A stretch of 32,296 bases of DNA, from the NCBI GenBank assembly GCA_919901575.1, contig CAKKPF010000031.1, forward strand, positions 1 through 32,296, read 5' to 3'. A model generated the notes under the pieces. That model was not told where the DNA came from, did no database searches, and saw nothing but the letters and a program-made list of their open reading frames with translations. Of the stretch, positions 26,453-32,296 are shown one piece after another. Numbering within the stretch: the stretch's first letter is position 1; each line of letters starts with the position of its first letter. This DNA comes from Candidatus Brocadiaceae bacterium. GTDB taxonomy: Bacteria > Planctomycetota > Brocadiia > Brocadiales > Scalinduaceae. A program made the position numbers and the translations under genes.

Positions 26453-26722
26453 ATGGGACGTTCGGTAAAAAAAGGCCCTTTTGTTGATAGTAAGCTGCTT
26501 AAGAAGGTGTTAAAGCAAAGGGAAACAGGCTCCAAAGACCCTATTCGTACATGGGCTAGAAGTTGTATAATTATCCCTGAATTTGTGTCACATACTTTTA
26601 TGGTGCATAATGGAAAAATTTTTCAGAAGCTTTTTGTTATGGAAGATATGGTAGGACACAAAATTGGAGAATTTTCTCATACGAGAACGTATAGAGGCCA
26701 TGGCGGGACAAAGAAGAAGTAG
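26453..26722 (+). CDS. rpsS: 30S ribosomal protein S19
   Basis: S19 forms a head complex with S13 and contacts the large subunit through intersubunit bridges. The 89-aa protein has MGRSVKKGPFVDSKLLKKV at the start and the signature FVSHTFMVHNGKIFQKLFVMEDMVGHKIGEFSHTRTYRGH (about 45-84). Length is normal (about 90). rplV follows after 45 bp. Confidence 0.98.
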   Translation: MGRSVKKGPFVDSKLLKKVLKQRETGSKDPIRTWARSCIIIPEFVSHTFMVHNGKIFQKLFVMEDMVGHKIGEFSHTRTYRGHGGTKKK

Positions 26723-26767
26723 CGTAAGCGGTAACTAACTAAATTACATAAAATTTGTTATTTTAAA

Positions 26768-27112
26768 ATGAATTTCAAAGCAAGTTGTAAATACGTCAGG
26801 ATATCACCCAGGAAAGTCAGATATGTTGTTGATCTAATAAGGGGGAAGTCCGTAAATCATGCGCTGGAAGCGCTAAGACTGACACATAGAAGGGCTTCAT
26901 ACATTATAGATAAAACATTGAGGGCGGCAATCGCAGGCGCTAACGAAAAGCAAGGTGTGGATATGGATTCTCTATATATAAGAGAAATCTATGTAGATGG
27001 AGGTCCGGCGCGTAAATGGTTTCAGCCCAGAGCAAGAGGCGTTTCTACAATGATTAAGAAGCGTACGAGTCATATATCTTTGGTGTTGTCTGATGGGAAG
27101 AAATTGGTATAA
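26768..27112 (+). CDS. rplV: 50S ribosomal protein L22
   Basis: L22 places a beta-hairpin in the exit tunnel opposite L4. The 114-aa protein has CKYVRISPRKVRYVVDLIRGKSV (about 7-29), the hairpin region with YVDGGPARKWFQPRARGVSTMIKKRTSHI (about 75-103) and a short C-terminus. No insertion or deletion is seen at the hairpin tip that would suggest macrolide resistance. The 74-bp gap to rpsC holds no recognisable element. Confidence 0.98.
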   Translation: MNFKASCKYVRISPRKVRYVVDLIRGKSVNHALEALRLTHRRASYIIDKTLRAAIAGANEKQGVDMDSLYIREIYVDGGPARKWFQPRARGVSTMIKKRTSHISLVLSDGKKLV

Positions 27113-27186
27113 ATCTTCCTGACCTTGCAAGATGGTTAGTATATTTAAAGTGATATTTATTCAGGATTTTAATTAGGAAGGAAAAG

Positions 27187-27864
27187 ATGGGTCAAAAAGT
27201 TTGTCCAACAGGTTTTAGGCTGGGAATAACCGAGAATTGGAGATCACGATGGTACGCAGATAAGAAGACATTTGGTAAATTACTGGTAGAAGATCAAAAA
27301 ATACGAAGATATATTAAAAAGAACTATCGTTTCACCGGAATATCAAAAGTAGAAATTGAGAGAACACGTGATGAAGGAGCAAGAATCATTATCTTTTCGG
27401 CAAGGCCTGGTTTAATAATAGGTCGCAAAGGGTCTGAAATCGAAAAATTAAAAGAAGGTATCGAAAAATTAGTGGAGAAAACAGTAGAAATAAAGATACG
27501 TGAAATCGAGAAACCAGAGCTGGAGGCACAATTAGTAGCTGAGAACATTGCTGAGCAACTACAAAAAAGGGCGGCATTTAGAAGGACTATTAAGAAAGCT
27601 GTTGATAGTACTATGGGCCTTGGTGCAAAGGGAGTTAAGGTTCAAGTTTCTGGACGTCTAGCAGGGGCAGAGATAGCCAGGACAGAAGGGGCTACTGTTG
27701 GAAGTATACCTTTGCATACATTAAGGGCAAACATCGATTACGGATTTGCAGAGGCTTTAACAGGTTACGGCACTATTGGTGTTAAGGTATGGATTTATAA
27801 GGGGTTGGTTGATTTGGGAAAAGGGGTTGAATATGCGGTTGATGCCGAAAAGGGTAAAATTTAG
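27187..27864 (+). CDS. rpsC: 30S ribosomal protein S3
   Basis: S3 helps form the mRNA entry tunnel and its helicase activity. The 225-aa protein starts [24 protein letters not shown] and has the KH domain with the GxxG-type loop [14 protein letters not shown] (about 77-90). The C-terminal domain carries [35 protein letters not shown] (about 155-189). The last 32 bases overlap the start of rplP in another frame. Confidence 0.98.
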   Translation: MGQKVCPTGFRLGITENWRSRWYADKKTFGKLLVEDQKIRRYIKKNYRFTGISKVEIERTRDEGARIIIFSARPGLIIGRKGSEIEKLKEGIEKLVEKTVEIKIREIEKPELEAQLVAENIAEQLQKRAAFRRTIKKAVDSTMGLGAKGVKVQVSGRLAGAEIARTEGATVGSIPLHTLRANIDYGFAEALTGYGTIGVKVWIYKGLVDLGKGVEYAVDAEKGKI

Positions 27865-28252
27865 GAAGACTCAAAGAGGAACGATTAAAGGTAATGCCAC
27901 AAGGGGAAATACCGTATGTTTTGGTGAGTATGGTTTACAGTCTACTGAGCCGGGTTGGATAACGGCACAACATATTGAGGCTGGCAGGGTAGCGGCTACA
28001 CAATACGTTTCGCGAGAAGGTAAATTAGTTATAAGGATATTTCCACACAAACCGGTTACATCAAAACCTATAGAAACGAGAATGGGTAAAGGTAAGGGCG
28101 AACCTGAAAAATGGGTTGCTGTTGTAAAGCCAGGTACTATTTTGTATGAGATAGGAGGAGTTCCTGAGGATATGGCAAGACAGGCCTTTGGTAGAATCGC
28201 ATACAAGATGCCTGTCAGGGTAAGATTTATTAAAAGGAGAATGGCGATTTGA
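27833..28252 (+). CDS. rplP: 50S ribosomal protein L16
   Basis: L16 contacts the A-site and P-site tRNAs and the 5S region. The start at 27833 ([16 protein letters not shown]) is chosen because bacterial L16 begins M-L-M-P-K-R. The longer ORF-track start at 27776 adds 19 unrelated residues read from the rpsC coding region. The resulting 139 aa are normal (about 137). Signatures are [22 protein letters not shown] and [19 protein letters not shown]. It overlaps rpsC by 32 bp and has an AAGGGG Shine-Dalgarno inside rpsC. Its stop overlaps the rpmC start. Confidence 0.96.
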   Translation: MRLMPKRVKFRKTQRGTIKGNATRGNTVCFGEYGLQSTEPGWITAQHIEAGRVAATQYVSREGKLVIRIFPHKPVTSKPIETRMGKGKGEPEKWVAVVKPGTILYEIGGVPEDMARQAFGRIAYKMPVRVRFIKRRMAI

Positions 28253-28485
28253 AGGCAAGTGAGATTAGAGAAAAACCGCATCAGGAAATACTTGAAGAGT
28301 TAGAAGCCTGCAAGAGAGAGTTGTTAAACCTCAGATTCCAATGGCAGGCAGGAGAGTTGCGTAATTCAGCACAATATAGACAAATCAGAAAAAATGTTGC
28401 GAGGTTAAAAACTGTTTTAAGAGAAGCAGAGCTAGGTATTAACACAAACCTCTTTGAGAAAAAGAGTGAAAAAGAAAGTACATAA
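28249..28485 (+). CDS. rpmC: 50S ribosomal protein L29, TTG start overlapping rplP stop
   Basis: L29 sits beside L23 at the exit tunnel. The 78-aa helical protein has [36 protein letters not shown], the standard L29 motif, then [18 protein letters not shown]. The start is TTG in TTGA, where TGA is the rplP stop, with an AGGAGA Shine-Dalgarno 8 nt upstream. This suggests termination-reinitiation coupling. The C-terminal tail ([17 protein letters not shown]) is slightly longer than usual. rpsQ begins in the last base of its stop codon. Confidence 0.96.
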   Translation: MKASEIREKPHQEILEELEACKRELLNLRFQWQAGELRNSAQYRQIRKNVARLKTVLREAELGINTNLFEKKSEKEST

Positions 28486-28742
28486 TGAAAACTGAGAAAA
28501 ATGTTAAACGGCGAAAGACCGTTATTGGTGTAGTATCAAGCAGTAAAATGTCCAAGACAATTACGGTAAAATCAGAAAGGCGTGTAAAACATCCCAGATA
28601 TGGAAAATTTGTTAAAAGAGTGACCGTTTATAAAGCACATGATGAAGAGAACAAGGCTGTTAGTGGAGATAAAGTAGAGATTGTAGAATCACGGCCATTA
28701 AGCAAGAGTAAACGTTGGAGATTAGTTAGTATTATAAAATGA
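28485..28742 (+). CDS. rpsQ: 30S ribosomal protein S17
   Basis: S17 is a primary 16S rRNA-binding OB-fold protein. The 85-aa sequence has [37 protein letters not shown] (about 9-45) and the C-terminal [18 protein letters not shown] motif. The start ATG overlaps the rpmC TAA by one base (TAATG). It is the last gene of the classical S10 operon, followed 18 bp later by the spc operon gene rplN. Confidence 0.97.
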   Translation: MKTEKNVKRRKTVIGVVSSSKMSKTITVKSERRVKHPRYGKFVKRVTVYKAHDEENKAVSGDKVEIVESRPLSKSKRWRLVSIIK

Positions 28743-28760
28743 TATAAGGAAGCTGATAAA

Positions 28761-29129
28761 ATGATAATGGAACAAACGATGCTGGATGTTGCTGATAACT
28801 CCGGCGCTAAGATGGCTAAGTGTATTAAGGTTCTTGGCGGTTCAAAGCGTGTTTATGCGTCTGTTGGCGATATTATAATAGTTGCCGTAAAGAAGGCGAT
28901 TCCAAATGGTGTTGTTAAGAAGGGTGACGTGGCTAAAGGTGTAATTGTAAGAACAAAGAAAAATATAAGACGCGAAGACGGTTCTTATTTGAAGTTTGAT
29001 AGAAATGCAATTGTAATAGTTGATGACGAAGGAAGCCCTAAAGGTACTCGCATTTTTGGTGCAGTTGCAAGAGAATTAAGGCAAAAGAATTTTATGAGAA
29101 TTATTTCTTTAGCTCCTGAAGTAGTGTAA
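28761..29129 (+). CDS. rplN: 50S ribosomal protein L14
   Basis: L14 contributes to intersubunit bridges. The 122-aa sequence has [26 protein letters not shown] (about 5-30), the family signature [45 protein letters not shown] and a normal end. Length is exactly typical (122). It opens the spc operon, but the 18-bp gap from rpsQ implies co-transcription with S10. An ATG two codons later is a less likely alternative start. Confidence 0.98.
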   Translation: MIMEQTMLDVADNSGAKMAKCIKVLGGSKRVYASVGDIIIVAVKKAIPNGVVKKGDVAKGVIVRTKKNIRREDGSYLKFDRNAIVIVDDEGSPKGTRIFGAVARELRQKNFMRIISLAPEVV

Positions 29130-29163
29130 ATGTAATAATTTAATAGGGAGTTCTTTAATAGAT

Positions 29164-29499
29164 ATGCATGTAAGAAAAAACGATACTGTACAGGTGATTG
29201 CTGGCGATGATGCCGGTAAGACGGGTAAGATCTTAGATATAATGACGAAGGAGAAGAGGGTCATTGTAGAAGGGATGAATTATATTCAAAAGCATGTAAA
29301 ACGCAGTGAGAAAAACCCACAAGGCGGACGCGTGCAAAAGGAGGCCCCCATATCTTTGTCAAATGTACTGGTAATATGCCAAAACAAGAGTTGTGAGAAA
29401 AATGGTAAGGGTGTGCGAACCAGACATAAATTTCTTGAAAATGGTGATAAGATAAGGGTCTGTTATAAATGCGGGAGAGAAATAATTACTTCTGAGTAA
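29164..29499 (+). CDS. rplX: 50S ribosomal protein L24 with C-terminal zinc-ribbon-like motif
   Basis: L24 initiates large subunit assembly. The 111-aa protein has the KOW motif KNDTVQVIAGDDAGKTGKILDI (about 5-26) and EGMNYIQKHVKRSEKNPQGGRVQKEAPISLSNV. Its C-terminal part contains C72, C77, C100 and C103 (CX4C and CX2C), resembling the zinc-ribbon form of L24 in some phyla. The first pair is CX4C where CX2C is the form I know, with extra residues after it. Whether it still binds metal is unknown. Confidence 0.95.
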   Translation: MHVRKNDTVQVIAGDDAGKTGKILDIMTKEKRVIVEGMNYIQKHVKRSEKNPQGGRVQKEAPISLSNVLVICQNKSCEKNGKGVRTRHKFLENGDKIRVCYKCGREIITSE

Positions 29500-29524
29500 A
29501 TTAATAAAATCAGGATGTTAAAAT

Positions 29525-30064
29525 ATGGCACGTTTATTAGATAAGTATAATAAAGAGATTGTACCCATGTTGATGGAGGAGTTTCATTTTAAAAACAGGC
29601 TGGAGGTTCCGAAACTTGTTAAGATTGTGATAAATATGGGTGTTGGAAGGGCAAAAGAGAATAAGAAGATTCTTGAAGATGCAGTGAGGCATTTGTCTGT
29701 AGTTGCGTGTCAGAAGCCAAAAATTACAAGGGCCCGAAAAGATATAGCCGGTTTCAAGCTTAGAAAAGGTGATGCTGTTGGCTGCAAGGTAACACTACGA
29801 GATAAAAAGGCCTACGAATTTATGGATCGCCTGATAAGTATTGTTTTCCCGAGAATAAAGGATTTTCGAGGTATTCCTGCAGGGTCGTTTGATGGTCGTG
29901 GAGGTTATACAATGGGAATAACTGAATTGGCCGTTTTTCCAGAAATAAATATTGATGACATTGAATTTGCACAAGGTATGGATATAACGTTTGTGGTATC
30001 TGTGAAATCGGATAAACAAGCGTATGGGATGCTTAAGTTGTTTGGTATGCCTTTCAGGACATAG
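29525..30064 (+). CDS. rplE: 50S ribosomal protein L5
   Basis: L5 binds 5S rRNA and forms part of the central protuberance. The 179-aa protein has LVKIVINMGVGRAKENKKILEDAVRHLSVVACQKPKITRARKDIAGFKLRKGDAVGCKVTLR (about 31-92) and the signature FRGIPAGSFDGRGGYTMGITELAVFPEINIDD. Length equals the typical 179. The gap to rpsN is 47 bp. Confidence 0.98.
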   Translation: MARLLDKYNKEIVPMLMEEFHFKNRLEVPKLVKIVINMGVGRAKENKKILEDAVRHLSVVACQKPKITRARKDIAGFKLRKGDAVGCKVTLRDKKAYEFMDRLISIVFPRIKDFRGIPAGSFDGRGGYTMGITELAVFPEINIDDIEFAQGMDITFVVSVKSDKQAYGMLKLFGMPFRT

Positions 30065-30111
30065 TTTAGTTTTTTAGAATTAATAACGGATTGCTAACCC
30101 ACGGAGTTTTT

Positions 30112-30297
30112 ATGGCAAGAAAAGCATTAATAGTAAAATCTGAGAAGGAACCAAAGTACAAAACCCGTAGATATAACAGGTGCCGGCTTTGCGGTAGATC
30201 CAGGGCGTATTATAGAAAATTTCAAATATGTAGAATATGCTTCAGGAGTCTTGCGTCAAAAGGAGAAATACCTGGTGTGAGAAAGGCCAGCTGGTAA
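30112..30297 (+). CDS. rpsN: 30S ribosomal protein S14, zinc-binding type Z
   Basis: S14 lies in the head of the small subunit. The start [19 protein letters not shown] at 30112 is chosen over the ORF-track start at 30091 because it matches the family and has a GGAG Shine-Dalgarno. The 61-aa short form has the CRLCG and CRIC knuckles of the zinc-binding type Z. The end is the usual [11 protein letters not shown]. The long zinc-free form of about 100 aa is absent here. Confidence 0.98.
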   Translation: MARKALIVKSEKEPKYKTRRYNRCRLCGRSRAYYRKFQICRICFRSLASKGEIPGVRKASW

Positions 30298-30347
30298 AGC
30301 GCCTGGAAACATAGAATTTTTTATTGAGATAAAAGGGGTTTATTAAA

Positions 30348-30746
30348 ATGAGTATGACAGATCCAATTGCCGATATGTTAACGCGTATACGTAATGCTAA
30401 TATGGTCGATAGAGAAGCAGTAAATATACCTACATCTCGTATTAAGGTGGGCATTGCAGAAGTTTTGAAAAAAGAAGGTTTTATAAAAGATTTCAAGAAT
30501 ATTCCTGATGAAAAACAAGGTGTTTTGAGGGTCTATTTAAAATACGGACCTTTAAACCAGAAAGTAATTAATCATATAAAGAGAGAAAGCAAACCAGGCA
30601 GGAGAATATATAAACAGGTGGAAGATATAGGGAAGGTACTTAACGGTATCGGTATATCAATATACTCGACTTCAAAAGGGATATTGAGTAATAAAGAGTG
30701 CAGAGAAAATAAAGTAGGTGGAGAGCATATTTGTACTGTATGGTAA
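30348..30746 (+). CDS. rpsH: 30S ribosomal protein S8
   Basis: S8 is a primary 16S rRNA-binding protein and the translational repressor of spc in E. coli. The 132-aa sequence begins [46 protein letters not shown] and has the C-terminal [31 protein letters not shown] signature. Length is typical (about 130). The following 84-bp gap before rplF is the longest in the spc part, but I saw no clear element in it. Confidence 0.98.
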   Translation: MSMTDPIADMLTRIRNANMVDREAVNIPTSRIKVGIAEVLKKEGFIKDFKNIPDEKQGVLRVYLKYGPLNQKVINHIKRESKPGRRIYKQVEDIGKVLNGIGISIYSTSKGILSNKECRENKVGGEHICTVW

Positions 30747-30830
30747 GAGTGGTTTTGACTTAACAGAGTTATAAAGCCGGGTAATAAATTTTTCTAAAAT
30801 ATTTCTTGCATAGCTAAACGAATAAAAATT

Positions 30831-31391
30831 ATGTCCAGAATAGGAAAAAAACCAATACCAATTCCTGATGGTGTCAAAATTAAATGTGATAACGGTGTGT
30901 TAACTATTGATGGCCCCAAAGGCACAATGACACAGGAGATACATCCATTGATGAAGATAGAAGTTAATGAAGAGGCAAGGCAGATTCTTGTAATACGCCC
31001 TTCTGACGAGAGAAAATGCAAAGAGCTTCATGGTCTGGCACGTACGCTTGTAGCAAATAATATTCATGGTGTTACTGCAGGCTTTTCAAAGAGTTTGGAG
31101 ATAATAGGATTAGGGTATAACATTAAAATGCAGGGCAATGGTTTGGTTTTGCAATTAGGGTTTTCGCATCCTATTAATGTTAAAATTCCAGAGGGTATAA
31201 AGGTAGAGATTACGAATCAGACAAATCCTGGGCAATTTGCGATTAGTGGTATCGATAAGCAGTTGGTCGGACAATTTGCAGCAAATATTAGAGACTTGCG
31301 TCCACCGGAACCGTATAAAGGTAAAGGTGTTAAATATGCTGATGAGATTATTCGCAGGAAAGCTGGTAAGACGGTAGCTTCTGCATCTTAA
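30831..31391 (+). CDS. rplF: 50S ribosomal protein L6
   Basis: L6 contacts the sarcin-ricin loop region and the factor-binding site. The 186-aa protein begins MSRIGKKPIPIPDGVKI and ends with the signature PEPYKGKGVKYADEIIRRKAGKT (about 159-181). The middle has two related alpha-beta folds, as usual. Length is slightly above the E. coli protein (177). Confidence 0.98.
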   Translation: MSRIGKKPIPIPDGVKIKCDNGVLTIDGPKGTMTQEIHPLMKIEVNEEARQILVIRPSDERKCKELHGLARTLVANNIHGVTAGFSKSLEIIGLGYNIKMQGNGLVLQLGFSHPINVKIPEGIKVEITNQTNPGQFAISGIDKQLVGQFAANIRDLRPPEPYKGKGVKYADEIIRRKAGKTVASAS

Positions 31392-31428
31392 GTTTTTTTT
31401 CATTTCATTTGATTTAAAAGATTAACAT

Positions 31429-31797
31429 ATGAATGCTTTAAAGGAAAAATACAGAAAGCGGCTTAAGCGTCGTAAAGGAATAAGAAAAAGGATCTTTGGC
31501 GTTAAAGAAAAGCCAAGATTGAGCGTATATAGAAGCTCTAAAAATATATATTGTCAGTTAATCGATGATACTACCGGCAGGACACTCGCTAGCGCTTCAA
31601 CATTGATAAAAGATATTAAAGACAAATTGCCCTATGGTGGAAATATTGAAGCGGCAAAACTGGTAGGCCAAAAGATTGCAGAGGATGCTGCAAAGATAGG
31701 CATTACCAGGGTAGTTTTTGATAGAAGTGGATATAAATATCATGGCAGAGTTAAGGCATTAGCTGATAGTGCAAGGGGAAGCAACCTTGTTTTCTAA
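31429..31797 (+). CDS. rplR: 50S ribosomal protein L18
   Basis: L18 carries 5S rRNA into the central protuberance with L5. The 122-aa protein has a basic N-terminus ([18 protein letters not shown]), then [31 protein letters not shown] (about 28-58), and ends [26 protein letters not shown] with the family motif FDR[13 protein letters not shown]. Length is normal. rpsE follows after 47 bp. Confidence 0.98.
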   Translation: MNALKEKYRKRLKRRKGIRKRIFGVKEKPRLSVYRSSKNIYCQLIDDTTGRTLASASTLIKDIKDKLPYGGNIEAAKLVGQKIAEDAAKIGITRVVFDRSGYKYHGRVKALADSARGSNLVF

Positions 31798-31844
31798 AAG
31801 GCTTATTAGATAACGGGCGTTTGATTAAATAAGAGGAGGCATTT

Positions 31845-32296
31845 TTGGCGCAAAAAACTGATACTGATAGATTAGAAGAGACAGTTGTGAAAATCAACAG
31901 ATGTACTAATGTAACAAAGGGTGGTAAGAGTATGAGTTTTAGTGCATTAGTTGTAGTTGGTGATAAAAACGGAACAATTGGATATGGTTTTGGGAAAGCC
32001 AGAGAGGTTCCGAATGCAGTTGGAAAAGCAGTAAAAGACGCGAACAAAAATGTTGTTTCAGTGCCTATTGTTAATGGAACTATAACGCATGAAGTATGGG
32101 GACGTTATAAAACAGCAAGGGTATTTATGAAACCGGCAACGCCTGGAACCGGGATTAAAGCGGGAACGTCAGTGAGAACGGTTCTTGAATCTGCAGGTAT
32201 TACAGATATTTTAACAAAATGTTATGGTACGAGAAATCCTCTAAATGTTGTGAAAGCTACGGCGGAGGGTTTAAAGTCTTTGAGAACCAAGCAGGA
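31845..32296 (+). CDS. rpsE: 30S ribosomal protein S5, partial (cut by window end)
   Basis: S5 shapes the mRNA path and decoding accuracy. It is missing from the ORF track because the frame runs off the window. I read 150 codons from a TTG start at 31845 (MAQKTDTDRLEETVVKINR) preceded by an excellent AGAGGAGG Shine-Dalgarno. The family features are clear: KGGKSMSFSALVVVGDKNGTIGYGFGKAREVP (about 26-57) and MKPATPGTGIKAGTSVRTVLESAGITDILTK. In E. coli the first 20-35 residues are the spectinomycin and accuracy region; no obvious change is visible. The 3' end lies beyond the window, so full length is unknown. Confidence 0.95.
   Translation, partial: MAQKTDTDRLEETVVKINRCTNVTKGGKSMSFSALVVVGDKNGTIGYGFGKAREVPNAVGKAVKDANKNVVSVPIVNGTITHEVWGRYKTARVFMKPATPGTGIKAGTSVRTVLESAGITDILTKCYGTRNPLNVVKATAEGLKSLRTKQ

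Noticed and set aside
27776-27832. Upstream start of the L16 frame inside rpsC
   Set aside because: The added 19 residues are an out-of-frame reading of the rpsC coding region; L16 starts at M-x-L/M-P-K-R.
1-32296. CRISPR arrays, insertion sequences, phage genes or attachment sites
   Set aside because: No spaced direct repeats, transposase or integrase reading frames, or tRNA-end duplications were seen anywhere in the window.

Overview
This window is a chromosomal segment from an AT-rich bacterium. Most of it is one very long run of translation and transcription genes on the + strand. Three things suggest a planctomycete-type organism: SecE has two membrane helices in front of its core, RpoB and RpoC are intermediate in length (1227 and 1369 aa), and S14, L33 and L24 are zinc-binding forms. 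An anammox-like member of the Brocadiales would fit the base composition. This is inference; I ran no database search, and confidence in the exact lineage is only moderate.

Layout. (1) 1-869, minus strand: a compact operon of toxin-antitoxin-type small genes (DUF4258, DUF2283, HicB, and the start of a probable HicA cut by the window edge), with a good promoter in front. (2) 870-1140: no gene, one short hairpin. (3) 1141-3010, minus: a J-domain/TPR protein and PurC, with a TTGACT-17-TAATAT promoter. (4) 3069-4325, minus: a LolC/E-type ABC permease, divergent from aroC (chorismate synthase, 4520-5647, plus). (5) 5711-6422: four tRNAs, Thr(TGT), Tyr(GTA), Gly(TCC) and Thr(GGT), followed by tuf. 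This is the same order and anticodon set as E. coli thrU-tyrU-glyT-thrT-tufB. (6) 6507-19327: tuf1, rpmG, tRNA-Trp, secE, nusG, rplK, rplA, rplJ, rplL, rpoB, rpoC. (7) 19344-23550: the str operon (rpsL, rpsG, fusA, tuf2), only 16 bp after rpoC. (8) 23564-32296: the S10 and spc operons without a break, rpsJ through rpsE, with rpsE cut by the window end.

The genes work as a unit. They supply the ribosomal stalk, both core polymerase subunits, elongation factors Tu and G, a secretion-channel subunit, NusG and most small and large subunit ribosomal proteins. The layout (ancestral gene order, mostly short gaps, several overlaps, no clear intrinsic terminator between rpoC and rpsE) suggests extensive co-transcription.

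The most interesting signals are in the elongation factor. The two tuf genes look identical over exactly the coding sequence and nowhere beyond it. Their codon choice is unlike the flanking genes. They encode an EF-Tu with a five-cysteine cluster (C-x-C-x4-C-x2-C-x-C) directly after the last GTPase motif, plus changes next to the switch I threonine. Ribosomal protein S12 naturally carries arginine at position 88, a substitution linked to streptomycin resistance elsewhere. I found no CRISPR array, insertion sequence or phage gene. Apart from the EF-Tu cysteine cluster and the small toxin-antitoxin-type operon, the window is ordinary, highly conserved housekeeping DNA.
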